Assembly (NCBI GenBank): GCA_017480545.1
Contig: JAFVAI010000004.1
Span: 1-58,989 of the forward strand
DNA: 58,989 nucleotides
Direction: 5' to 3'
Source: Schwartzia sp. (in: firmicutes)
GTDB lineage: Bacteria > Bacillota > Negativicutes > Selenomonadales > Selenomonadaceae
How positions within the stretch are numbered: the first letter of the stretch is position 1; every line of letters begins with the position of its first letter. The position numbers and the translations under genes were made by a program. The notes beneath the pieces were generated by a model. It saw only the letters and a program-made list of their open reading frames with translations, was not told the origin of the DNA and did not search any database. Shown one piece after another: positions 15,823 through 23,764 of this stretch.

Positions 15823-16734
15823 TTATCTGACAAAAAGGACGGCGCCCTTCTGCAGATACCCGCCATCCTGATTCGAGAGCAGGATGCGGTCTGCGTCCTC
15901 AGGCGATATTACCACGTTGACAGGATTTGTGCTGTTGCTGCCTCCCTTGACAGAAACCGCTTTTACGACGAGCGCGTTTGTCCCGATACGGCTGTTGCTA
16001 TTCGCATCGGACACGGATTTGGAATATCCGACCATACCGTGGCCGATGGCGAAATTGACGTCGATGTTGCTGGCCCCGTAAACCGCACGGCCATTTGTAT
16101 CGTAAATTACAGGACTCATAGCGGGCATCAGGCCAAGCCCTCCGGCATCAACAATTACGCCCGTGTACCTGACACTTTTGACCTCTTGTATCTCCACCTG
16201 GGTAATGACCGGGGCAGTGACGGCCGGCGGCGGGACAGGCTGCTTCGGCATGACCTCGGGCAGTGCGGCGGCCGCGACCGAATTCACGCCATAGAGAGGG
16301 GCGACCATCTTCACATAGTACGAACCGTTCGGCAATTTTCCTTCATCTACGATGGACGCGCCGCGCACTACGCCAGCAATTTTGTTGCGGACGGTATCCT
16401 GCTTCAGCATCAGCATCTCCATAACGCTCTCGGCATCCACTTGGACACCTTGGACCGCTCCGACGAGGTGACGGTATGCGTCCATGATGGCTGCCTGACG
16501 CGCCAAATCATCAGCCCCCTGCTCGTTGATGTTCGGCTGCCGTCCGTGTCCCACCGCATACACTACCTCATTTTCCCAAAGCACGCCGCCCGCATTCGTA
16601 GATACGTCAACTGAAACATTCGTGGTGACGCCGGCCTGTGGCGTTGTCATGGCGCCGGTGTATCCGACAGGCGTTCCGGCCACGGCTATACCGACGGATA
16701 ATACGGCAATGAGTTTTTTTGATAATCTTTTCAT
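15823..16734 (-). CDS. Exported LPP20-like protein (type C), last gene of cluster
   Basis: 303 residues with a signal peptide. It has an LPP20-like region (GADDLARQAAIMDAYRHLVG, then VRNKIAGVVRGASIV), a Pro-rich spacer near residues 158-175, and a C-terminal domain starting VRYTGVIVDAGGLGLMPAMS and ending DADRILLSNQDGGYLQ...VLFVR. That C-terminal domain is shared with the gene at 18972-19751. ATG 16734 has AAAGGG upstream. Function unknown; LPP20/FlgP-like proteins are envelope-associated. It is the distal gene of the six-gene cluster. Confidence 0.78.
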   Translation of the reverse strand: MKRLSKKLIAVLSVGIAVAGTPVGYTGAMTTPQAGVTTNVSVDVSTNAGGVLWENEVVYAVGHGRQPNINEQGADDLARQAAIMDAYRHLVGAVQGVQVDAESVMEMLMLKQDTVRNKIAGVVRGASIVDEGKLPNGSYYVKMVAPLYGVNSVAAAALPEVMPKQPVPPPAVTAPVITQVEIQEVKSVRYTGVIVDAGGLGLMPAMSPVIYDTNGRAVYGASNIDVNFAIGHGMVGYSKSVSDANSNSRIGTNALVVKAVSVKGGSNSTNPVNVVISPEDADRILLSNQDGGYLQKGAVLFVR

Positions 16735-16784
16735 TAAAATACACCCTTTCCTAGTTAGAGTAATGCCAACCACGAAAAAACTTC

Positions 16785-18011
16785 TCACCTCATCTTCTGC
16801 TGAATCATTTGACGAAGGTTGTGTGCTGCCTCATCATCGGGACGAAGTTCCAACGAGCGGTTTATGTCCGACAACGCTTCACCATATCTTCCCAACCTCG
16901 CGTAAACGGAGGCCCGGTTGTAATAGCACTCCGAATACTCCTGATTGGCCTGCACGGCTTTCGTGTATTCCTGAACCGCCTCGGGATAACGCTCCAACGC
17001 CGCATATACGTTGCCGAGATTATTGTGTGCGTCCGCATATCCGGCATCAATCGAGAGCGCCTGACGAAAATCTTTTATCGCGCTGTCATATTGCCCGACC
17101 GCGGCATAGGAATTGCCTCGGTTATTATACGCAAACTGGTACTGCGGCATGAGCCGGATTGCTCTCGTGTAATCCTCAATGGCTGCCGCAACGCGCCCGA
17201 AATCGTAATGCACAATGCCGCGATTGTTGTATGCGTATGCGAACTCTTGGTTAAGTTCCGTCGCCCTGTTGAAGTCTTCCATCGCCCGGTCAGGCTGACG
17301 GAGATGGTAATACGTCAGTCCGCGGTTATTATATGCCTCCGAGGATGACGGATTCAGCTTCACTGCCTCGTCGTACTCGGCAAGAGCTTCCCTGTATCTT
17401 TTCTGTGCATACAGGGCATTTCCACGCTCTATGGACTGATTGGCCGAAAATTTAATGTCATTATTTTCAATCGCCTTTTGCAGTCCCGCCTTTTCCTCGG
17501 CATTGGTTGCTGTGCCATAAGCTTTCTTAAGTGAATCCATCTGCGCCTTGAGCTCGTCATATTCCTTCTGGAGCTCGTTATAGCGCCGAACACTCTCCTC
17601 CAGTCCCTGCTTGTCCTTCATTATGGACTGCAACGCCAAACCGTCGGTATCGCTCACCACGGCCTTGATAGTAACGGTAAACTTCAGCAAGTTCTCCTGC
17701 ACAACGCTGACATTGCTGGTTTCTTCCTCACTTTTAAGGAGCTGTGCCGCGACCATGTGGATTTCATCTGTCTCCAGCTGCAGATTGACGGCCTTGGAAT
17801 AGCTTTCGATATATACCCCGGCCTTTTCAACCGCCGCGCGTTTTGCCTGTTCCTTCGCACGGTTCTTCGCCACATCCGGCGTCTCGTTCAGGCTGATATC
17901 CATGACATAGCTCCCCGATGCCTCAATCAACCGGGAATCCGCGAAGGCTGTAGTAAGATGCATGAAACAGAGCAGCATGGCTCCCAAAGCAAAAGAAATT
18001 ATATTTTTCAT
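16785..18011 (-). CDS. Exported LPP20-like/coiled-coil/TPR protein (type A)
   Basis: 408 residues: signal peptide to about 25; LPP20-like domain with LIEASGSYVMDISLNETPDV, RAKEQAKRAAVEKAGVYIES and DEIHMVAAQLLK; a coiled coil at roughly 135-185; then six or more TPR units (repeated AYNNRG, YNNRGNSY, AHNNLGNVY patterns) to the end. ATG 18011 overlaps the stop of the preceding gene (ATGA), so translation is coupled. Paralogous to 18008-18910 and 20815-22038. A periplasmic or outer-membrane scaffold role is inferred from the architecture only. Confidence 0.8.
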   Translation of the reverse strand: MKNIISFALGAMLLCFMHLTTAFADSRLIEASGSYVMDISLNETPDVAKNRAKEQAKRAAVEKAGVYIESYSKAVNLQLETDEIHMVAAQLLKSEEETSNVSVVQENLLKFTVTIKAVVSDTDGLALQSIMKDKQGLEESVRRYNELQKEYDELKAQMDSLKKAYGTATNAEEKAGLQKAIENNDIKFSANQSIERGNALYAQKRYREALAEYDEAVKLNPSSSEAYNNRGLTYYHLRQPDRAMEDFNRATELNQEFAYAYNNRGIVHYDFGRVAAAIEDYTRAIRLMPQYQFAYNNRGNSYAAVGQYDSAIKDFRQALSIDAGYADAHNNLGNVYAALERYPEAVQEYTKAVQANQEYSECYYNRASVYARLGRYGEALSDINRSLELRPDDEAAHNLRQMIQQKMR

Positions 18012-18910
18012 GTGCCGGTCCTCCCAAGCGATTTCAAAAGCCGTTCACGAGCGCGCTTGGCACGCTTGTCCTGCGGCGCTCTGGCAAGAGAACGTCCGTA
18101 GTCTTCAAGCGCGGCGTCGTAATTTCCCATTTTCTCATATACCGCGCCGCGAAGGAAATACGCATCCGCCGACTCGTTTGTAAGGGCAATCAGGCTCGTA
18201 TAGTCCGACAGGGCATTTTCATAATCCCCCATCCCCTCGCAGGCTTTCGCGCGACCGTAGTACGCATCGGCGTATTGGGGGAATTCCTCTATAGCGTGGC
18301 TGTATTCCCTTGCGGCAGCTGCGTATTTGTTTTCTGAAAGCAGCTCGTTGCCCTTTGATAAATATTCCTGCGCTTTTTTTGCATCGAAGTTGGTTTGTGG
18401 ATCCGATTTCTCTTTTTGGAGGCGTTCATATTCTCGTGCCAGTCTTTCGTTTTCAAGGCGCATCGCATCATATTCCTCGGATAATGCCTTGTTGGAGCTT
18501 TCCATATCCTGAAGTTTTTTCGCGATTACGTCGGAATCGACCACTGCCACGATAATGGCGGTATATTGGAGCACATCCTGGTTCAATGCCTTGATCTGGT
18601 AGGTCTCGTTTTCGACATTTACGACCTCCCCGGCAATGGAGATGATTTCATCCTTGGTCACGCGATAATTTTTCATCTCGCTGTAGCTTTCAACGTATAC
18701 CCCCGCCTTTTCCACAGCGATTCTCATCGCTTCCCGCTTCGCCCTCTCCTTTGCCATTTTCGGGGACTCATCCGCACCGCCGCCGACGGTGTATATCCCC
18801 GTAGCCTCGATTTTTTGCAATTCGGCGTTGGCTGTTTGGGGTACAAACAATGAATTCAAGGCGGCGAGAACCATGAGAGCCGCCGTATATTTTTTCAGCT
18901 TCGTATCCAT
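18008..18910 (-). CDS. Exported LPP20-like/coiled-coil/TPR protein (type A)
   Basis: 300 residues with the same plan as its neighbour: signal peptide, LPP20-like domain (KIEATGIYTVGGGADESPKM, RAKREAMRIAVEKAGVYVES, DEIISIAGEVV), a coiled coil around 130-165, and three TPR units (NELLSENKYAAAAREYSHAI onward). The C-terminus is basic (RAKRARERLLKSLGRTGT). Its stop overlaps the next start. The fewer TPRs suggest expansion and contraction of repeats among paralogues. Function not recognised. Confidence 0.78.
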   Translation of the reverse strand: MDTKLKKYTAALMVLAALNSLFVPQTANAELQKIEATGIYTVGGGADESPKMAKERAKREAMRIAVEKAGVYVESYSEMKNYRVTKDEIISIAGEVVNVENETYQIKALNQDVLQYTAIIVAVVDSDVIAKKLQDMESSNKALSEEYDAMRLENERLAREYERLQKEKSDPQTNFDAKKAQEYLSKGNELLSENKYAAAAREYSHAIEEFPQYADAYYGRAKACEGMGDYENALSDYTSLIALTNESADAYFLRGAVYEKMGNYDAALEDYGRSLARAPQDKRAKRARERLLKSLGRTGT

Positions 18911-18971
18911 CCCCCCTTATGCGCCGTTTATATCCGCTTGGAGCGCCACGATGCGGCGTTTCCTGAACGTC

Positions 18972-19751
18972 CTAGCGGACAAACACAACGCTGCACTGTT
19001 TCAGAAAACCTCCGGCCTGATTGGAAACCAGTATTTTGTCCGCATCTTCCTGGCTGATGACCGGGTCGCATGAGGCGTGTACACTCACGGCCTTCACCAC
19101 AAGCGGCTGGATGCCCGCGCGTTCCACCCCGGAGTCCATCTTGTGCGAATAGGCTACCATCCCATGATCGAGGACATTCTGATAGTCGAGATTCGCATAG
19201 TCATATATCTTCTCCCCGCCGGAAGTCATAATAGCGGGAGAAACCGCGGTCTCCAACCCGAGCCCGCGGCAGTCGATGATGACGCCAGTATATCGTACAC
19301 CGGAAGACGCGCTGCTCTCCGTATTCGTATATTTGGGCTTCGGGAAGTCCACCGTTTCCTTGTTCTTCGGCAACACCGCCGCCACAAGAGATTCAGGGCT
19401 CCCGTAAGCGGAGAGGCGCACCAACGCACGAAAGGAGCCGTCTTTTTCCTTGCTGACGGAGATGACCTTCGCGCCGTGAATGATGGACTCGATATTGGAG
19501 TTGATTTCGTCGTTCACGGTTCTGGACTGGCGAACCGTAGTTGATGAAGATATATGAAGGTCATCCACTTGCTCTGCCAGATATCTGTATGCATCCATCA
19601 CCGCCGAGCGGCGTCCCGGCCCGTCAGGCTGTCCGGCCTCCCCGAAGCCCTCGGCCTCCACATATCCCTCATCCGTCAGGTCTGCGGCGAAAGATATGCC
19701 GGAAAACAGAATCATCCCCGACGCCAACAGCGCCGCCAACTTCTTTTTCAT
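18972..19751 (-). CDS. Exported LPP20-like protein (type C)
   Basis: 259 residues, signal peptide to about 22. An LPP20-like half (GYVEAEGFGEAGQPDGPGRR, SAVMDAYRYLAEQVDDLHIS) is joined to the C-terminal domain VRYTGVIIDCRGLGLETAVS ... EDADKILVSNQAGGFLKQ ... VVFVR, matching the gene at 15823-16734. ATG 19751 is 5 bases after GGGGGG. Same strand and cluster, 19 bases after the preceding stop. Not a TPR protein; the two type C proteins alternate with type A proteins along the cluster. Confidence 0.78.
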   Translation of the reverse strand: MKKKLAALLASGMILFSGISFAADLTDEGYVEAEGFGEAGQPDGPGRRSAVMDAYRYLAEQVDDLHISSSTTVRQSRTVNDEINSNIESIIHGAKVISVSKEKDGSFRALVRLSAYGSPESLVAAVLPKNKETVDFPKPKYTNTESSASSGVRYTGVIIDCRGLGLETAVSPAIMTSGGEKIYDYANLDYQNVLDHGMVAYSHKMDSGVERAGIQPLVVKAVSVHASCDPVISQEDADKILVSNQAGGFLKQCSVVFVR

Positions 19752-19770
19752 CTTATCCCCCCACATAGTA

Positions 19771-20760
19771 TCAGCCGTTTTGCGATTTCGCCTTCCTGAT
19801 GGCGGCTATCCTTTTGCGCAATTCATCGGAATACGACGGTTCCCACGACAAGGCTTTTTCATAATCCGCAAGGGCCTCATCATACAATTTTAAGCTCTGA
19901 TACGCTGTCCCCCGGTTTATGTACGCATCCGGGCCCGGCTGGATGGAAATGAACTCCGTGAAATCCTCCACGGCCTTGCGGTACTTCTCCATCTCCAAAT
20001 ACGCGCAGCCCCTTTCAAACAGCGCGTCCTTGTAATAGCTGAAACTCGTGGAGGCGGGGTTGTTCGAGGACATCCCCATCACGCTTGCAAAATCGTCGGC
20101 AGCCTTGTTCCACTCCTGCTTTCTGTAATATGCCCTGCCACGAATCCAGTAACAATTTGCGCGCGGCCAGAAACTGAAATCCTTTGCCGCGATTTTGAGC
20201 GCTTCGCTGCACGACCGAACGGCATTGTCGTTGTCCCTTTGGTTGAAGTAATACTCGCCTGCATTCACGAAAGCCTCCGCACGCCTGTTTTTGGCTTCAT
20301 CCGGCTCGATCGCGGCAGCTTTTTTGCAAGTTTCATCGTATATCTTGTCCTCGGCGGTTCCTTTCTGTGTCTTGTCCCAATGTTGGGTTTCTTCGTTCCA
20401 ATAATATCCGCCCCCGGTATCCCAGTCGGACAGAAAAGCATACGTCTTGCTTTCCAATTTTGCAGTATCGGGGGCTTGGATTTTTACGGAAACATAGTAT
20501 TGCATACATGCGTTGCTCCAAGTGCTCGTCGCCCTGACCGTACGCCCATATCCATCATCATTTACGTCCAGGCTGTCCAAATAATACGCATACCCCTTTT
20601 CGTCGGTGAAAACAGGCGTTTTCCCTTCCGTCGAAAACGCAGAGCATACGGAAGGAGCCAAGCACGGAACAAGCGCTTCGCCGGGAATCCCAAAATGCAG
20701 CGCAACCGCCGCGGAAAGTCCGAGCAATACTTTTTTGGTCAATTTTCTCATTTGCAACAT
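19771..20760 (-). CDS. Exported TPR-repeat protein
   Basis: About 329 residues, N-terminal signal (KKVLLGLSAAVALHFG). A unique region of about 110 residues with many aromatics (SDWDTGGGYYWNEETQHWDK) is followed by TPR units from about residue 165 (AEAFVNAGEYYFNQRDNDNA onward). ATG 20760 sits close to AAGGAG; TTG 20757 or ATG 20751 would have better spacing. It lacks the LPP20-like domain of its neighbours. The aromatic region resembles a surface or secreted domain but was not recognised. Confidence 0.75.
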   Translation of the reverse strand: MLQMRKLTKKVLLGLSAAVALHFGIPGEALVPCLAPSVCSAFSTEGKTPVFTDEKGYAYYLDSLDVNDDGYGRTVRATSTWSNACMQYYVSVKIQAPDTAKLESKTYAFLSDWDTGGGYYWNEETQHWDKTQKGTAEDKIYDETCKKAAAIEPDEAKNRRAEAFVNAGEYYFNQRDNDNAVRSCSEALKIAAKDFSFWPRANCYWIRGRAYYRKQEWNKAADDFASVMGMSSNNPASTSFSYYKDALFERGCAYLEMEKYRKAVEDFTEFISIQPGPDAYINRGTAYQSLKLYDEALADYEKALSWEPSYSDELRKRIAAIRKAKSQNG

Positions 20761-20814
20761 CCTCTCCTTGAAATAATAAGCATGGCAAAAACTTTCAAGG
20801 CGGCCATGCCGCCG

Positions 20815-22038
20815 TCAAAACTGAACCCGATGGCGATTCCGCTCCGCTTCCAATGCCTTGCGGCGCGCTTGCTGTTTCCTGAGCTGCTCCTGATTTTCCT
20901 GCGCCTGCTTAGCCATCTCCTGCTGGATTTTAATTCCGCCCAACAGGGATTTGGCGTGGCTGTTGTCCGGGGTAATTGACAGTACTTTGTTTAAGTCATC
21001 AGTGGCGGCCTGCAGGTTCTTTTCCCCATACAAGAGAATCATAGCGCGGCCTATATATGCGTCCACATATTTGGGATTGATGGATATGGCCTTTGTGAAA
21101 TCGGAAATGGCGCCGGGATAATTTTTCATTCTTTGGTACGCGACCCCACGGCTGTAGTATACATAAGCATCGTTGGGATTTAATTGCAACGCCCGGTTAT
21201 AATAATCTATGGCATCATCACTTTCGCCCACTCGGGAATACAGGTCGCCATATACTACATAAATCTTCGCTGCATCCGGTTTCAACCGCAGCGCCTTGTC
21301 AAGGTCTTTTTTCGCTTCCATATAGTTATTGAGTCGCAGGTATGCCGCCCCCCGATTGGCGTACAAATCAGGATTATCAGGGGTAAGCTCTATCGCCTTG
21401 TCATACTCCGTCACGGCGCTGAAGAAATGGTCGGTATTGTACAGCTCAACTCCCCTTTCAACGTATTGGTTGGCCTGAAACAGCCTGTCGCTCTGGATTG
21501 CGGCGGATTTCAGTTTTGCCCGTTCATTTTCGCTGACCGCCGCCGCATATTTTTGTTTCAGTTCCGCGTTTGCTTTTTTTATGCGCTCGTAGTCGCTTTG
21601 AAGCTGCTGGTTGAACAGCACCTTTTCGCTCCAGTCCTTTTTGTTTTCGATGAGCTTTTCCAAATCAATGGTGTCGGCATCGGCAAACGCTGTTATATGC
21701 ACGGTGAATTCGATGTTGTTCCCGTCCACCCGTTTCGTTACTTTTTCATCTTGTATTTTCAGTATCTGCGCCGCCAAGACTTGAAGCTCATCACTCGTGA
21801 GCCTGCCGTTCACGGAGTTTGACGCGCCTTTCAAATAGAAGCCGGATTGCTCCACGGCAGCCCGCTTTGCCTCGCGCCGCGCCCGATCTTCGGCGACGGC
21901 AAAAGGCTCATCCAAGTCTGTGTTCATCAGATATGTGCCCGTCGCCTCTATCATCTGCGGCGCAGCCAGTATCACGCCGAACGGGATTATGATGGCTGCC
22001 ATCAACAATACGTATATCGTCCTAATTTTTTCGGGCAT
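20815..22038 (-). CDS. Exported LPP20-like/coiled-coil/TPR protein (type A), first gene of cluster
   Basis: 407 residues: membrane/signal segment at 7-27, LPP20-like domain (MIEATGTYLMNTDLDEPFAV, RARREAKRAAVEQSGFYLKG, DELQVLAAQILKI), coiled coil around 140-190, at least five TPR units (VTEYDKAIELTPDNPDLYAN onward) and a Gln/Arg-rich tail. ATG 22038 has AAGGAG 8 bases upstream; the frame extends further upstream without a ribosome site, through the inverted site at 22136-22167. No promoter is visible between that site and the gene. It is the gene that would be switched on by inversion of the upstream cassette. Confidence 0.8.
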   Translation of the reverse strand: MPEKIRTIYVLLMAAIIIPFGVILAAPQMIEATGTYLMNTDLDEPFAVAEDRARREAKRAAVEQSGFYLKGASNSVNGRLTSDELQVLAAQILKIQDEKVTKRVDGNNIEFTVHITAFADADTIDLEKLIENKKDWSEKVLFNQQLQSDYERIKKANAELKQKYAAAVSENERAKLKSAAIQSDRLFQANQYVERGVELYNTDHFFSAVTEYDKAIELTPDNPDLYANRGAAYLRLNNYMEAKKDLDKALRLKPDAAKIYVVYGDLYSRVGESDDAIDYYNRALQLNPNDAYVYYSRGVAYQRMKNYPGAISDFTKAISINPKYVDAYIGRAMILLYGEKNLQAATDDLNKVLSITPDNSHAKSLLGGIKIQQEMAKQAQENQEQLRKQQARRKALEAERNRHRVQF

Positions 22039-22135
22039 TGACCTTCTCCTTCTTTTGCATGGCCAATGACGCGTTGTATTTTTCTGCCAACAGCGACATG
22101 GGCGCCTCTTCTCGCATCGAAATTGCCTGCTGTGA

Positions 22136-22167
22136 TTTTCGTGTAGTAAGCTACTCCACGAAAATAC
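22136..22167 (+). repeat. Left inverted recombination site (IRL)
   Basis: Arms TTTTCGTGTAG and CTCCACGAAAA flank a 7-base core TAAGCTA, followed by TAC. Matches the reverse complement of 23520-23551 at 30 of 32 positions. Arms-plus-asymmetric-core is the layout of tyrosine recombinase crossover sites. Because the core is asymmetric, pairing with the right site is only possible in the inverted sense. Confidence 0.7.
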
Positions 22168-22204
22168 TGCTCCAAGCCGCGCCATCTCTACGACCCCAAA
22201 TTTT

Positions 22205-22318
22205 TGACGGCTTATTTTGACGGCTTAAACCATACAAAAGAAAGACTCGTCTATGCGACAAATACCAATCGCATAGCCGAGTCTTTCTTTTTTCTGTTGA
22301 CGGCTTGCCTGACGGCTT
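22205..22318 (+). repeat. Four TGACGGCTT direct repeats (candidate recombinase arm sites)
   Basis: Copies start at 22205, 22218, 22298 and 22310: two pairs with 13- and 12-base spacing, one on each side of the recombinase terminator hairpin. Int proteins of the Tn916/lambda type bind such arm-type repeats with their N-terminal domain. Function inferred from position. Confidence 0.55.
22238..22294 (-). terminator. Bidirectional terminator after the recombinase gene
   Basis: Stem GAAAGACTCG...CTATGCGA with TCGCATAG...CGAGTCTTTC, 10-base loop, A/T runs on both sides. It closes the recombinase transcript before it can enter the LPP20/TPR cluster. Confidence 0.85.
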
Positions 22319-22322
22319 GTCT

Positions 22323-23426
22323 TTATGCCGCCGCCAACTTTGCCATATATTCCCGCTTTAGCGCCATCGTCGGATGCACATAGCGGTTCAACGTGATATT
22401 GACGCTGGCATGTCCTAAAATCTCGCTCAAACACTTTGCATCGAAGCCCGCTTCCACGCACTTCGTCGCGAACGTGTGCCGGAGAGCGTGAAAATTCGCG
22501 TCCGCAACACCGCAGGCGGCAAGCACCGCCTTGAAGCGATTCTGCATCGTCCTCGGTTCTATCGATTTCTCTGCGTCTCCCGTAAGCAGGAACGAGCCCG
22601 CTTGATATGCGTCACCGAGATATTTGCAAAGCCAATCAGACAGAGGGATTTCGCGCACCGCGCACTCGCTCTTTGGGGAGGTGGTGACAATTTTTGTTCC
22701 ATTCCCGACGCGAACACGTTGCATTGTCTTGGATATACGCAATTTCCGCTCATGCAAAGAAACATCGTCCCAACGCAACGCACAAAGCTCCCCGATGCGT
22801 ATGCCCGTGAACAGGCAAAGCAGGATGCCCAAATTATCCGGCGTCAGATGCTCAATCAAATAAGTGCTGAGACGTTTCTGCTCCTGAGGGCTGAATACGC
22901 GCATTGTCTTTTGCGACTGCTTGATGGTCAAGCAGTCGCCAGAGTACCCCACCGTATAATCACGGTTCAGCGCGTATTTGCGAAGATACTTGATGACGCG
23001 AAATATCTCCGCAACCGTCTTCGAGGAAAGCCCCTGCCGCTCCATGCCACCGTTCGACAAAAGACCGGAACAGAAAGCGGACACATCGGCACTTTTGATG
23101 TCGCCCATATTCTGATTGCCGAACTTCGGCAACAGGTACAAACGCAGATAGTCCCGATATTTGGCAATCGTAGAAGCCTTCAAGCAGGATTTGGATTCCT
23201 TGACCCACGACTCGCTGATGGCGCGAAATGTCGCCCTGTTTTGATTGGCCGCTTTGCTTCGAGTTTTCCATTCATACTGTGCAATAACCAATTTTTCCTT
23301 GACCTCGCGGTAAGTCGTGCCGAAGACGTAGCCAAATTGAGTACGCCCATCTGCGCGCCCCTTGACAAATCGCCCTTCCCAACGCTTATCTTTCCGATGA
23401 TAGATATTGTCCCCTCGTCTTGCCAC
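22323..23426 (-). CDS. Tyrosine recombinase/integrase
   Basis: 367 residues from GTG 23426, which has GGGAGGAG 7 bases upstream and gives the typical N-terminus MARRGDNIYHRKDKRWEGR of an arm-binding (AP2-like) domain. Core-binding SAM-like domain at about 65-160, catalytic domain from about 175. All catalytic residues are visible: Arg in GIRIGELCALRW (about 210), Lys in TTSPKS (252), HxxR in HALRHTFAT (313/316), His in LGHASVNITL (339) and Tyr in NRYVHPT (349). It lies inside the inverted-site cassette, reads toward the left site and stops before a strong terminator. No excisionase, other phage gene or tRNA target is nearby. Confidence 0.93.
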   Translation of the reverse strand: MARRGDNIYHRKDKRWEGRFVKGRADGRTQFGYVFGTTYREVKEKLVIAQYEWKTRSKAANQNRATFRAISESWVKESKSCLKASTIAKYRDYLRLYLLPKFGNQNMGDIKSADVSAFCSGLLSNGGMERQGLSSKTVAEIFRVIKYLRKYALNRDYTVGYSGDCLTIKQSQKTMRVFSPQEQKRLSTYLIEHLTPDNLGILLCLFTGIRIGELCALRWDDVSLHERKLRISKTMQRVRVGNGTKIVTTSPKSECAVREIPLSDWLCKYLGDAYQAGSFLLTGDAEKSIEPRTMQNRFKAVLAACGVADANFHALRHTFATKCVEAGFDAKCLSEILGHASVNITLNRYVHPTMALKREYMAKLAAA

Positions 23427-23470
23427 AAAGCATCTCCTCCCGACCATAACGCAAACTGCCCGAATAGTCA

Positions 23471-23499
23471 TTGACACAGAATATTGTGCGAAGTATAAT
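23471..23499 (+). promoter_or_regulatory. Consensus promoter inside the invertible cassette
   Basis: TTGACA (23471-23476), exactly 17 bases, TATAAT (23494-23499); predicted start near 23506. It points right, across the right-hand inverted site, into a terminator at 23664, with no gene between. It diverges from the recombinase gene. Inverting the cassette would aim it at the LPP20/TPR gene cluster with a leader of roughly 145 bases. Confidence 0.85.
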
Positions 23500-23519
23500 A
23501 ATTACAGAAATAGAGAAGT

Positions 23520-23551
23520 GTATTTTCGTGCAGTAGCTTACTCCACGAAAA
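23520..23551 (-). repeat. Right inverted recombination site (IRR)
   Basis: Read on the minus strand: TTTTCGTGGAG, core TAAGCTA, CTGCACGAAAA, then TAC. Differs from the left site at two arm positions. Lies 20 bases after the -10 box of the cassette promoter. Confidence 0.7.
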
Positions 23552-23663
23552 ATTTTCGATTGCATCCCCGCAACTCTGTCAAGGACAGCCAACAGCAATC
23601 CTTGTTCATTACTTGTTGCTTTTGCATCGATTTACAACATAGCGAAAGGTTCTTTTGCAAAAA

Positions 23664-23715
23664 ACTCTCCATGCGTCATCTTCTGCTCGATAACGCATGG
23701 AGAGTTTTTATTTCC
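23664..23715 (+). terminator. Strong bidirectional terminator facing the cassette promoter
   Basis: Perfect 12-base stem ACTCTCCATGCG / CGCATGGAGAGT, 18-base loop, T run on the plus side and A run upstream. In the present orientation it would end transcripts from the promoter at 23471-23499. Confidence 0.88.
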
Positions 23716-23764
23716 AATCAGAAAATTGCAGCTTTGTTCTGTTTGCACATATTTTGTTTTCATA

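Larger units (their letters stand above)
22136..23551. mobile_element. Putative self-inverting recombinase/promoter cassette
   Basis: A 1.4-kb segment bounded by two near-identical sites in inverted orientation (22136-22167 and 23520-23551). It contains one tyrosine recombinase gene, its terminator, four 9-base direct repeats and a divergent consensus promoter. The segment abuts the LPP20/TPR cluster. Seen directly: sites, gene, promoter. Inferred: that the recombinase inverts the segment. A decayed integrative element is the main alternative. Confidence 0.6.

Noticed and set aside
16785-22038. Flagellar FlgO/FlgP/FlgT-type locus
   Set aside because: The LPP20-like domains recall FlgP, but no flagellar gene is present in the window and most of the proteins carry TPRs.
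22020-22099. Short leader peptide overlapping the start of the first LPP20/TPR gene
   Set aside because: A 25-codon frame from ATG 22099 exists but has a weak ribosome site and no recognisable sequence; chance is likely.
22136-22167. Treating the two inverted sites as simple terminators
   Set aside because: Each is palindromic, but neither follows a gene end with a T run, and the two copies agree at 30 of 32 bases over asymmetric positions too, which chance terminators would not.
22323-23426. Reading the recombinase as a prophage or ICE integrase
   Set aside because: No structural, replication, excisionase or conjugation genes and no tRNA are nearby, and the flanking sites are inverted rather than direct. 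A relic element remains possible and is noted in the cassette entry.
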